Positions 1 through 7,019 of a DNA stretch of 7,882 bases are shown piece by piece. Origin of the DNA: Alcaligenaceae bacterium UBA6179 (GTDB taxonomy: Bacteria; Pseudomonadota; Gammaproteobacteria; Burkholderiales; Burkholderiaceae_B). The stretch covers positions 4,184-12,065 of the forward strand of contig DITR01000104.1 in NCBI GenBank assembly GCA_002422175.1, in the 5' to 3' direction. The position numbers and the translations under genes were made by a program. The number at the start of each line of letters is the position of its first letter. The stretch's first letter is position 1. A model generated the notes under the pieces. It had not been told where the DNA came from and made no database searches. It saw nothing but the letters and a program-made list of their open reading frames with translations.

Positions 1-2069
1 ATCTGCATCACCTGTTCCTGATAAACGGCAATACCGTAAGTTTCTTTCAGAATTGGCTCAGTCAGCGGATGTGGATATTCCACGCGCTGCTTACCGTGTT
101 TGCGACGACAGAAATCCGGAATCAAGTCCATCGGGCCCGGACGGTACAAAGCCACCAGCGCAATAATGTCTTCAAAGCAGTCCGGCATTGCCTGCTTGAG
201 CATGTCCTTCATGCCGCGGGACTCCAACTGGAACACCGCAGTTGTATTCGCAGTTTTCAGCAGCTGAAACGTAGGTTTATCGTCAATCGGCAGATTTTCA
301 AATGACAGCGGCGGCAGATTACTCTCTGCACGCTGTTTATTGGCATTTTCTAACGCCATATCGAGAATGGTCAGCGTACGCAGACCCAGAAAATCGAACT
401 TGACCAGCCCCACGGCTTCAACGTCGTCCTTATCGTACTGGCTCACAAGGCTGGCGCCATCGGCCTGACAATATACCGGTGAAAAATCAGAAATCTTGCC
501 CGGGGATATCAACACACCGCCCGCATGCATACCGATATTTCGCGTTAAACCTTCAAGACGCAATGCCAGCTCAAGTAGCTCACGCACTTCTTCTTCATTT
601 TCACGGCGCTCGGCTAACTGCGGCTCTTTTTCCAACGCGTCAGATAAGGTAATGCCGAGCTCTAACGGAATCAGCTTAGCGATACCATCCACAAAATTAA
701 ACGGCAGGTCGAGCACACGGCCCACATCACGAATCACGGCCTTTGCCGCCATGGTACCGAACGTGGCAATTTGTGACACCGCGTCAATGCCGTATTTCTG
801 CTTCACATAATCAATGACGCGGTCACGACCTTCCTGACAGAAGTCAATATCAAAGTCAGGCATGGAAACCCGTTCAGGGTTTAAGAAACGCTCAAACAAC
901 AAGTCGTAACGAAGTGGGTCTAGATCGGTTATGCCTAAAGCAAAAGCAACTAACGAACCCGCCCCAGAACCTCGGCCTGGCCCCACTGGCACGCCGTTGC
1001 GCTTGCCCCAGTTTATAAAGTCTTGCACAATTAAAAAGTAACCGGCAAACCCCATGTCGTTAATGGTTTTGCATTCAAGCGCCAAACGGTCTGCATACTG
1101 GGCTTGTTTTGCTGCGCGTTCTGATTCATCAGGAAAGCACTGCACTAACCGATGAATCAAGCCCGCCTCAGAAAGCTCAATTAAATATCGATCGATACTT
1201 GAACCATCAGGGGTGGGGAAATCTGGTAATTGAGGCTGCCCGAGCAACAACGTTAAATTACAACGTTGCGCAATTTTGACTGCATTATGAATAGCTGAGG
1301 GAACATCTTGAAATGCTTGAACCATCTCTGCGGTTGTTTTGAGATATTGGTCAGGCGTAAAGTTTTTGGGGCGATTAGGGTTTGAAAGTATTTCCCCCTC
1401 AGAAATACAAACGCGTGCTTCATGAGCATAAAACTCATTGCGTAGCAAAAATTGTACGGGGTGTGTCGCCACAACGGGTATGCCTTCATTTGCTGCCAAA
1501 TCAATTGCCAGTCTTGTATATTGGTGATCGGCATCGTTTTCAGTGCGTTGCAATTCAATAAAGTAGGCGTTAGGCAGCATTTTTTGCCACATTTGCACGA
1601 GTTTGACCGCACCCGCAGTGTTTCCCGCCATGAGCGCTTGGCCCACATCGCTTTGACGCGCGCCAGACAACACAAAAAGGCCTTGGGCACCATCAAGCCA
1701 TTCGCGCTTGATTTCAGCCCGGGCACGCCAAGTATTACTCAGCCAAGCACGGCTTAACAGCTGACAAAGTAGGCGGTAACCCGCCGATGTCGAAACTAGC
1801 AGTAAACTACGGAAAGGTTTATCGCGCTCTTCTTCGTTGGTGATCCAGACGTCACAACCTGCTATGGGCTTTACCCCTGCATGACGAGCTAAGTTGTAAA
1901 ATTTAATGAGCCCAAAAAGGTTTGACAGATCGGTCAGCGCAACGGCCGGTTGGTCTTGAGCAAATGTGCGCGAGACCAGTTCGGAAAGGCGCACCGTTCC
2001 ATCAACGACGGAATATTCCGAATGAACACGCAGGTGTACGAAAGTGGGTTGCAATGTCTGATCAGTCAT
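1..2069 (-). CDS. dnaE: DNA polymerase III alpha subunit, DnaE type (3' part missing)
   Basis: This is the catalytic subunit of the replicative DNA polymerase. Translating the minus strand from the ATG at 2069 gives 689 uninterrupted residues that run off the left edge; the family is usually about 1160 long, so roughly 60% is present. The PHP domain comes first (FVHLRVHSEYS at 10-20, then ALTDLSNLFGLIKFY at 44-58). The polymerase core follows: nucleotide-binding PVGPGRGSGAGS (361-372), the catalytic motif MPDFDIDF (403-410) whose D407 and D409 match the E. coli metal-binding aspartates, and ALYRPGPMDLIPDF (640-653), which should carry the third aspartate. The last visible residues, YGIAVYQEQVMQ, begin the fingers region. 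R14 replaces a histidine in the PHP HxH motif, as in E. coli, so PHP nuclease activity is probably lost and proofreading left to DnaQ. No good Shine-Dalgarno precedes the ATG, but the start aligns with the family N-terminus. lpxO diverges 38 bp upstream. Confidence 0.98.
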   Translation of the reverse strand, partial: MTDQTLQPTFVHLRVHSEYSVVDGTVRLSELVSRTFAQDQPAVALTDLSNLFGLIKFYNLARHAGVKPIAGCDVWITNEEERDKPFRSLLLVSTSAGYRLLCQLLSRAWLSNTWRARAEIKREWLDGAQGLFVLSGARQSDVGQALMAGNTAGAVKLVQMWQKMLPNAYFIELQRTENDADHQYTRLAIDLAANEGIPVVATHPVQFLLRNEFYAHEARVCISEGEILSNPNRPKNFTPDQYLKTTAEMVQAFQDVPSAIHNAVKIAQRCNLTLLLGQPQLPDFPTPDGSSIDRYLIELSEAGLIHRLVQCFPDESERAAKQAQYADRLALECKTINDMGFAGYFLIVQDFINWGKRNGVPVGPGRGSGAGSLVAFALGITDLDPLRYDLLFERFLNPERVSMPDFDIDFCQEGRDRVIDYVKQKYGIDAVSQIATFGTMAAKAVIRDVGRVLDLPFNFVDGIAKLIPLELGITLSDALEKEPQLAERRENEEEVRELLELALRLEGLTRNIGMHAGGVLISPGKISDFSPVYCQADGASLVSQYDKDDVEAVGLVKFDFLGLRTLTILDMALENANKQRAESNLPPLSFENLPIDDKPTFQLLKTANTTAVFQLESRGMKDMLKQAMPDCFEDIIALVALYRPGPMDLIPDFCRRKHGKQRVEYPHPLTEPILKETYGIAVYQEQVMQ

Positions 2070-2107
2070 ACTTGCAATTGTACTAAACAGAGTAGGTGTT
2101 ACACATT
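2070..2107. other. dnaE/lpxO divergent intergenic gap
   Basis: These 38 bp must hold or border the 5' signals of two divergent genes. I see a plausible ribosome binding site for lpxO. I see no convincing -35/-10 pair for either gene. The best loose match for dnaE is TACAAT, read on the minus strand at 2082-2077, but it has no recognisable -35 at 16-18 bp and would leave dnaE almost leaderless. The promoters may lie partly inside the opposite coding region. Confidence 0.5.
2094..2098 (+). promoter_or_regulatory. ribosome binding site of lpxO (AGGTG)
   Basis: AGGTG ends 9 bases before the ATG at 2108, a normal Shine-Dalgarno distance. This decides the start: an in-frame GTG at 2096 lies inside the same motif, so translation from there would have no binding site of its own. 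It would also add only four residues (M-L-H-I) that LpxO proteins as I recall them do not have. Confidence 0.7.
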
Positions 2108-3007
2108 ATGAAATGGTTTGTTTTATTCACATGGCTAGGTGCAGTTTTATTTGCACACTTTAGAGGTCAAGTTCGCTTGCCACTTGGTCGGCAGTTGCTT
2201 GACCATTCAATCATTCTTGCGCCTATCAATACATTGATGGTTCTCACATCTAAAGTACCCACCACGCCCTACATACCTGTTTCGCGACTGCCCGAGCTAC
2301 AGCTTTTAGCTGACAACTGGGAAACGATTCGTGATGAAGCGCTTAATATGGCGAAAGGACAAGAAATTAAAGCACCGACAGCACACAATGATATCGGTTT
2401 TAATTCATTTTTCAAATATGGCTGGAAGCGCTTTTACCTCAAATGGTACAACGCAAAACACCCGTCTGCTGAAGCACTATGCCCGAAGACTGTTGCGTTA
2501 CTGAACCAAATACCTAGCATCAAAGCGGCCATGTTTGCCGAGCTACCGCCTGGCGGCAAATTGAACCGTCACCGCGATCCTTTTGCGGGTTCACTTAGAT
2601 ACCACCTTGGTTTATCAACCCCCAACGATGATCAGTGTTACATAGATGTTGATGGCATTCGCCAAAGCTGGCGCGATGGTCAAGGGTTTGTTTTTGATGA
2701 AACGTATGTCCACGAAGCGTACAATAAAACAGATCAAAATCGCATCATTTTATTTTGTGATGTTGAACGACCTTTAATCTGGAAGTGGACCGCAAGCTTT
2801 AATCACTGGTTCGGTCGCGTGCTGATGTCTGCCGCTGCGTCACCCAATAGTGATACCGATCAAACGGGTTTTATAAACAAGTTAACGCATTGGCATTGGG
2901 TGATTGACGAAAAGCGCAAAGTTTTTAAAAATGCAAATCGCACGATTTATAAAACAACAAAGTATGCATTAATTGGTTTAGCGATTCTTTTATTTATAGC
3001 GATTTAA
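2108..3007 (+). CDS. lpxO: lipid A 2-hydroxylase LpxO (aspartyl/asparaginyl beta-hydroxylase family)
   Basis: LpxO is an Fe(II)/2-oxoglutarate- and O2-dependent enzyme of the inner membrane that hydroxylates C2 of a secondary acyl chain on lipid A, with its active site on the cytoplasmic side. The protein is 299 residues, against about 302 for Salmonella LpxO, and matches its recalled sequence throughout, for example GFNSFFKYGWKRFYLKWY (97-114), AAMFAELPPGGKL (140-152) and QNRIILFCDVERP (210-222). H155, D157 and H202 are the likely iron ligands. R212, ten residues after H202, and R164, nine after H155, sit where animal AspH has its 2-oxoglutarate-binding arginines. A hydrophobic segment at about 3-17 and another at 286-299 look like terminal membrane anchors. 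The gene stands alone: dnaE diverges upstream and hrpA converges downstream. Which acyl chain is modified cannot be read from sequence. Composition resembles the neighbours, so there is no sign of recent transfer. Confidence 0.95.
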   Translation: MKWFVLFTWLGAVLFAHFRGQVRLPLGRQLLDHSIILAPINTLMVLTSKVPTTPYIPVSRLPELQLLADNWETIRDEALNMAKGQEIKAPTAHNDIGFNSFFKYGWKRFYLKWYNAKHPSAEALCPKTVALLNQIPSIKAAMFAELPPGGKLNRHRDPFAGSLRYHLGLSTPNDDQCYIDVDGIRQSWRDGQGFVFDETYVHEAYNKTDQNRIILFCDVERPLIWKWTASFNHWFGRVLMSAAASPNSDTDQTGFINKLTHWHWVIDEKRKVFKNANRTIYKTTKYALIGLAILLFIAI

Positions 3008-3027
3008 TCAGCGAAAGAATAAATACT

Positions 3028-3063
3028 TCAACGATTTGATAATTTAATTATTTGAATCGTTGA
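3028..3063. terminator. imperfect palindrome between converging genes, probable bidirectional terminator
   Basis: The left arm TCAACGATT (3028-3036) is the exact reverse complement of AATCGTTGA (3055-3063). Inside it lies a second pair, ATAATT and AATTAT, around a single T, with 2- and 3-base bulges joining the two pairs. The whole forms a 36-base hairpin with up to 15 pairs. It starts 21 bases after the lpxO stop and ends 53 bases from the hrpA stop, the expected place for a shared terminator. The stem is AT-rich and the flanking T-runs are short and interrupted, so it would be a weak intrinsic terminator at best. A protein-binding site is the alternative. Confidence 0.5.
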
Positions 3064-3080
3064 ATCGTTGAATCGTTGAT
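3052..3080 (+). repeat. tandem 8-bp repeat, TTGAATCG x3 plus partial fourth
   Basis: TTGAATCG occurs three times without a mismatch (3052-3059, 3060-3067, 3068-3075), followed by TTGAT, which matches the first four bases of a fourth unit. The unit contains the right arm of the palindrome at 3028-3063, so the left arm can pair with any of the three copies. The array is non-coding, which makes it a possible slippage-prone microsatellite. Another AATCGTT lies downstream at 3105-3111. Confidence 0.85.
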
Positions 3081-3103
3081 ATTTTGATAATCTTATGATT
3101 AAG

Positions 3104-3126
3104 TAATCGTTTGATTTTATCGATTA
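3104..3126. repeat. short inverted repeat across the hrpA stop codon
   Basis: TAATCG (3104-3109) is the reverse complement of CGATTA (3121-3126), with 11 bases between them. The arms reuse the AATCG word of the upstream repeat cluster. The right arm lies in the last codons of hrpA. Six A+T-rich pairs with a long loop make only a weak hairpin, so it may be simple sequence relatedness rather than a functional structure. Confidence 0.35.
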
Positions 3127-6100
3127 TTTTCCAAGCTTTCCCAAACCTTCTGCAAGCGCTTGACTGAAACTGGAAAAGGCGTTCGTAGGGTTTGAGCAAA
3201 AAGCGCCACCCTAAGCTCTTGAAGCTGCCATCTAAATTGCTCAAGCTGCGCATGATGTGCACCTTTTAAACTTTGATATTTACGCAGAAACTGAGTTGTT
3301 AAGGGCATCATCTCTGTGAGCAATTTAGTGTCTCGTGCAGGGTCGGTTTTGTATTTATCAATACGCACCACCATGGCCTGTAAATATCGGGGTACATGAC
3401 TTAATGCATCGTAGGGTGTTTGACTGATAAATCGTTTATGTATGAGCGACTCAAATTGAGTACGCATATCATCATAGAGCGCCTCTGCAGATTTAACCGT
3501 AACCAGTTTACGGCTTGCGGCTTGGGCATTTTCTAGAATTGTTAGCGTTAAACGAGCCACTTCTTGTGCCAATAAATTAAGTCGTGATTTTCCCTGTGAA
3601 ACGCGTAGATCGAAACTCTCTTTGCTTTCAGGCAAAGGTTCGGCCAAACAAGCCCGCTCTATTGCAACATCAATAATTTGATTTTTTAGATCATCTAAGG
3701 TGCCGTAAGACATATACAACATGCCCAATTGAGTGATATTGGGTATATTTTTTTCAAGATAACGAATCGGTTCCCGTAAGGCGATTCTAAATAGCCGAAC
3801 CAAGCCTTTACGGTGCTGAACCGTTGCAATATATGGGTCGTCGAATACGTCAATAGCACAATGAGTTTGCTGATCTACCAACGCTGGGTAGCCCAAAATA
3901 GATTGGCCTTTACGCATGATTTCCATCATTTCGGGCAAGGGTTCAAACGACCAGTCAATAATTTCGGTTTGACTTACGCGTTGCACGTCTGATGATTCAC
4001 TGGCCATCGTTTGGAATGAGGCCTGTGCCTGCGTACCCAACTCAACTTTTAACTCGGTTAATTGGCGCCCAGCGGCGAGCATACGGCCGTGTTCATCAAT
4101 CACTTTAAACGCCATCAATAGGTGCGCAGGCAACGTTTCTGAGCGAAAATCATTAGCTTGCGGTCGAACACGAAATTGATTGTGCATATCAGTAGCAATC
4201 GCGTCGATCAGGCTGCCTTTGGGGTCGCTCAGTTGATCAAAGTAACGGTTGTAAAACGATTGTGCATAGTCAGGTATTGGCACACAATGCTTGCGAATTT
4301 TTTGTGGCAACGATCGCACGAGCAACTGCACCTTTTCTTTTAAAAGACCCGGTACAAGCCATTCCCAACGTTCAGGTTGCAATTGATTTAGCAACATAAG
4401 CGGTACCGTTAGGGTCACACCATCGCGTGGCGAGCCGGGCTCAAAGTGATAACTTAATGCCAGTTGTGTACCGTGAAACGCAACGGTTTGAGGAAAGACA
4501 TCTGTTGTGATGCCAGCCGCTTCGTGGCGCATGAGGTCATCTCGAGATAACAACCACGCTTTTGATTCGCCTTCGCTTAATGATTTAAACCACTGCTTAA
4601 AAGTTGTGAGCTGATTAATAGATTCTGGCAGCAACCGGTCATAAAAGGCAAAGATCAAGGCGTCATCAACCAAAATATCAGGTCGACGACTACGATGCTC
4701 TAGTGCTTCAATCTGTTCGATAAGTTTGCGGTTGTGAGCTAAAAATGCAAAAGGCACTTCAAAGTCAGCCGGCACTAATGCTTGCATGATAAACGCCTCT
4801 CTGGCTCTTATGGCATCAATGGGCCCAAAGTGCACAGAACGACCACTGTAAATGGGTATGCCATAAAGCGTTGCGCGCTCGTGTGCCACCACTTGACCAC
4901 GCCGACGATCCCATCGTGGGTCACCCCATGTTTTGTGAATCATATGCTTGCCGATGCGCTCAACCCAAACCGGGTCAATTTGAGCAATGCAACGGGCATA
5001 AAGTTTTGTGGTTTCAACCAATTCGCCAGCCATAACCCATTTACCGGCTTTACGTGCCAATTTAGAGCTTGGGTGAATGAGAAATCGAATATCTCGTGCG
5101 CCTTGATAAAAGCCTGTTTCTTCAGACTTTAAGCCTAGATTACCAAGCAACCCACTCATTAACGCGCAGTGTATTTGCTCGTAAGTCGCGGCAGAGGGGT
5201 TCAAACGCCAACCTTGTTCGCCGACTAATGCGTGCAACTGAGTATGTATGTCGTGCCATTCACGCAATCGGTTGGGCGACAAGTAGTGCTGACGCAATAA
5301 GACGACAAGCTTACGTTGTGAGGCTTTATGTTTGACTTGCTCGTGATACCACTGCCACAAATTCAACCACGACAAGAACTCAGATTTTTTATCACTAAAC
5401 TTTGTATGGGCTTGCTCAGCCTCTTCTCGCGCGGCAAGGGGTCGTTCTCGTGGGTCTTGCACCGCTAAAGCTGCAGCAATAATGAGCATTTCGGTTAAAC
5501 ATTGCTGCTCATGGGCTGCCAACAACATGCGCCCCACTCGCGGGTCAAGGGGCAAGCGCGCTAGTGCATCGCCAATTGGGGTCATGACATTGCCATGAAC
5601 GGGGTCAACATTGATCGCCCCGATCTCTTGCAAGGCTTGATAACCGTCTGCGACGGCTCGCCCTGTAGGGGGATCAACAAATGGAAATTGCTCAATATCG
5701 TTAAGCTTGAGCGACTTCATGCGCAAAATAACACCGGCCAATGAAGAACGTAAAATTTCAGGCTCTGAAAAGGATTTGCGTTTTGTAAAATCAATTTCAT
5801 CATAAAGACGAATACATAAACCCGGACCCACACGGCCACAACGCCCAGCACGTTGATTAGCAGAGGCTTGGCTTATGGGCTCTAGCCTTAATTGTTCAAC
5901 TTTTTGACGCCACGAGTAGCGCTTAATTCGTGCCACACCCGTATCAATCACAAAGCGAATGCCAGGAACAGTTAACGATGTTTCAGCAACGTTGGTTGCT
6001 AAAACAATGCGCCTAGCGTTGCTAGTGGGTTTAAATATGGCTTCTTGCTCGTCATGCGCCAACCTAGCGAATAATGGCAAAACCTGTGTACCCACTGAAT

Positions 6101-6950
6101 GGTGTTTACGCAACGACTCAGCCGTTTCACGAATTTCGCGCTCACCAGGCAAAAAAACTAAAATATCACCCGCACCAAAACGCACACATTCATCAACGGC
6201 TTCGACCACACTGTTTGCAAAATCGTTATCGTCGTCAATCGATGATCTTTTAGTGTTTTGCAAATCATCTGTTTCAGGAGGCCGTACAGGTCGATAGCGA
6301 ATTTCAACAGGGTAGAGGCGGCCTGTGACTTCAATGATAGGGGCAGGCTGACCCGCCTGATCAGCAAAATGCTGTGCAAAACGTGTGGCGTCGATCGTGG
6401 CAGAAGTAATGATAACTTTCAGATCGGGGCGCTTTGGTAAAAGTTGGCGCAAATAACCCAGTAAAAAATCGATATTGAGACTTCTTTCGTGTGCCTCATC
6501 AATAATGATCGTATCGTAGCGCTTAAGCATGGGGTCACGCTGGGTTTGCGCCAACAAAATACCATCGGTCATGAGTTTAATGGCTGTCGCTTGACTACTT
6601 TTATCTTGAAAGCGAATTTGATAGCCGACCCACTGACCCAGTGTCGTGTTCAGCTCTTGTGCAATACGCCGTGCCACTGAACTCGCTGCTAAACGGCGGG
6701 GCTGGGTATGACCAATAATTTTTTTTTGCCCGCGCCCCATCGCCAAACAAATTTTTGGAATTTGAGTGGTTTTACCTGATCCGGTTTCACCGCTAATTAT
6801 GACGACTTGATGCTTATCAATAGCCGCTTGAATATCAAGCCGGCGGGCACTAACCGGCAAGTCTTCAGGAAACTCAATGATAGGGAGTGGCCGTGGGGGA
6901 ATGACAACGGAGGTTGACGAATTATGGGTTGATTTCTCTGTTTGGGGCAT
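3117..6950 (-). CDS. hrpA: DEAH-box ATP-dependent RNA helicase HrpA
   Basis: This is a cytoplasmic 3'-5' RNA helicase of superfamily 2. E. coli HrpA has been linked to fimbrial mRNA processing and to rescue of stalled ribosomes. The gene is complete at 1277 residues (E. coli about 1300). All helicase motifs are intact: Walker A GETGSGKTTQ (54-63), Ia TQPRRLAA (82-89), DEAH (151-154), SAT (183-185), LPGEREI (267-273), LATNVAETSLTVPG (317-330) and QRAGRCGR (366-373). A helicase-associated winged-helix/ratchet region covers about 400-600 and an OB-like segment about 610-670. The remaining roughly 590 residues match the bacterial HrpA-specific extension (DUF3418). The N-terminus is about 40 residues shorter than in E. 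coli ahead of Walker A. A variable acidic stretch at 226-244 (ETDDL...SSIDDDND) lies between the RecA lobes. On the coding strand AGGT sits 8 bases before the ATG. The gene converges on lpxO and diverges from argA. Confidence 0.97.
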   Translation of the reverse strand: MPQTEKSTHNSSTSVVIPPRPLPIIEFPEDLPVSARRLDIQAAIDKHQVVIISGETGSGKTTQIPKICLAMGRGQKKIIGHTQPRRLAASSVARRIAQELNTTLGQWVGYQIRFQDKSSQATAIKLMTDGILLAQTQRDPMLKRYDTIIIDEAHERSLNIDFLLGYLRQLLPKRPDLKVIITSATIDATRFAQHFADQAGQPAPIIEVTGRLYPVEIRYRPVRPPETDDLQNTKRSSIDDDNDFANSVVEAVDECVRFGAGDILVFLPGEREIRETAESLRKHHSVGTQVLPLFARLAHDEQEAIFKPTSNARRIVLATNVAETSLTVPGIRFVIDTGVARIKRYSWRQKVEQLRLEPISQASANQRAGRCGRVGPGLCIRLYDEIDFTKRKSFSEPEILRSSLAGVILRMKSLKLNDIEQFPFVDPPTGRAVADGYQALQEIGAINVDPVHGNVMTPIGDALARLPLDPRVGRMLLAAHEQQCLTEMLIIAAALAVQDPRERPLAAREEAEQAHTKFSDKKSEFLSWLNLWQWYHEQVKHKASQRKLVVLLRQHYLSPNRLREWHDIHTQLHALVGEQGWRLNPSAATYEQIHCALMSGLLGNLGLKSEETGFYQGARDIRFLIHPSSKLARKAGKWVMAGELVETTKLYARCIAQIDPVWVERIGKHMIHKTWGDPRWDRRRGQVVAHERATLYGIPIYSGRSVHFGPIDAIRAREAFIMQALVPADFEVPFAFLAHNRKLIEQIEALEHRSRRPDILVDDALIFAFYDRLLPESINQLTTFKQWFKSLSEGESKAWLLSRDDLMRHEAAGITTDVFPQTVAFHGTQLALSYHFEPGSPRDGVTLTVPLMLLNQLQPERWEWLVPGLLKEKVQLLVRSLPQKIRKHCVPIPDYAQSFYNRYFDQLSDPKGSLIDAIATDMHNQFRVRPQANDFRSETLPAHLLMAFKVIDEHGRMLAAGRQLTELKVELGTQAQASFQTMASESSDVQRVSQTEIIDWSFEPLPEMMEIMRKGQSILGYPALVDQQTHCAIDVFDDPYIATVQHRKGLVRLFRIALREPIRYLEKNIPNITQLGMLYMSYGTLDDLKNQIIDVAIERACLAEPLPESKESFDLRVSQGKSRLNLLAQEVARLTLTILENAQAASRKLVTVKSAEALYDDMRTQFESLIHKRFISQTPYDALSHVPRYLQAMVVRIDKYKTDPARDTKLLTEMMPLTTQFLRKYQSLKGAHHAQLEQFRWQLQELRVALFAQTLRTPFPVSVKRLQKVWESLENNR

Positions 6951-6958
6951 TTTTTGAA

Positions 6959-6962
6959 ACCT
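6959..6962 (-). promoter_or_regulatory. ribosome binding site of hrpA (AGGT)
   Basis: Read on the minus strand, AGGT is followed by 8 bases (TTCAAAAA) and then the ATG at 6950. The match is modest, but the spacing is standard and it supports the chosen start. No other in-frame start lies between the ATG and the conserved helicase core with a better site. Confidence 0.5.
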
Positions 6963-6974
6963 AATGACGTTCCC

Positions 6975-6980
6975 ATTATA
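6975..6980 (-). promoter_or_regulatory. putative -10 box of hrpA (TATAAT)
   Basis: The minus strand reads a perfect TATAAT here, placing a start near 6968 and a leader of about 18 bases that contains the AGGT site. The -35 position (around 6998-7003, TAAAAC on the minus strand) is a poor match, so activity would rest on the -10 or on an activator. The box shares four bases with the argA -10 on the other strand. Confidence 0.5.
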
Positions 6981-6983
6981 AAA

Positions 6984-7011
6984 TTGATTTGTTAATTGTT
7001 TTAAATATAAA
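6984..7011 (+). promoter_or_regulatory. second possible argA promoter, near-leaderless
   Basis: TTGATT (6984-6989) and TATAAA (7006-7011) are separated by 16 bp. A transcript would begin at about 7018, almost at the ATG at 7020. It is weaker than the upstream candidate and lies in very AT-rich DNA, where such matches arise by chance. Confidence 0.3.
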
Positions 7012-7019
7012 GCGTGACC

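Larger units (their letters stand above)
6954..6982 (+). promoter_or_regulatory. putative sigma70 promoter of argA
   Basis: TTGAAA (6954-6959) and TATAAA (6977-6982) are 17 bp apart, the ideal spacing, and each has five of six consensus bases. Transcription would start near 6989, giving a leader of about 30 bases before the argA ATG. The -35 lies within the hrpA 5' leader, so the two divergent transcription units overlap. I see no recognisable ARG box (ArgR operator) around it, so arginine repression cannot be claimed from this sequence. Confidence 0.6.

Noticed and set aside
496..810. 104-residue plus-strand open frame, serine and arginine rich
   Set aside because: It is antisense to the dnaE polymerase core, with low-complexity serine/arginine runs that mirror dnaE codons. 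It has no ribosome binding site or recognisable domain.
1253..1726. 157-residue open frame on the minus strand
   Set aside because: It lies within dnaE in a different frame of the same strand. Its composition is out-of-frame-like (rich in K, C, M, with no domain), while dnaE is unmistakable across the same bases.
2070..2084. Possible palindromic operator ACTTGCAATTGTACT
   Set aside because: Only the central CAATTG is symmetric; the outer bases do not pair as an inverted repeat, so an operator is not supported.
2096..2107. GTG start giving LpxO four extra residues
   Set aside because: The GTG overlaps the AGGTG binding site that serves the ATG at 2108, and LpxO homologues as recalled begin at the position of that ATG.
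3052..3080. CRISPR array from the three repeated units
   Set aside because: The units are 8 bp and directly adjacent with no spacers, so this is a tandem microsatellite rather than a CRISPR array.
3044..3262. 72-residue minus-strand open frame overlapping the hrpA 3' end
   Set aside because: It is out of frame with hrpA, and its end runs through the AT-rich repeat spacer. It shows no family resemblance.
4782..5132. 116-residue plus-strand open frame antisense to hrpA
   Set aside because: hrpA is intact and conserved here; the antisense frame has no recognisable motif and no start signals.
6960..7019. ArgR operator (ARG box) upstream of argA
   Set aside because: No TGAAT...ATTCA-like inverted repeat is present. 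The region is AT-rich but does not match the motif.
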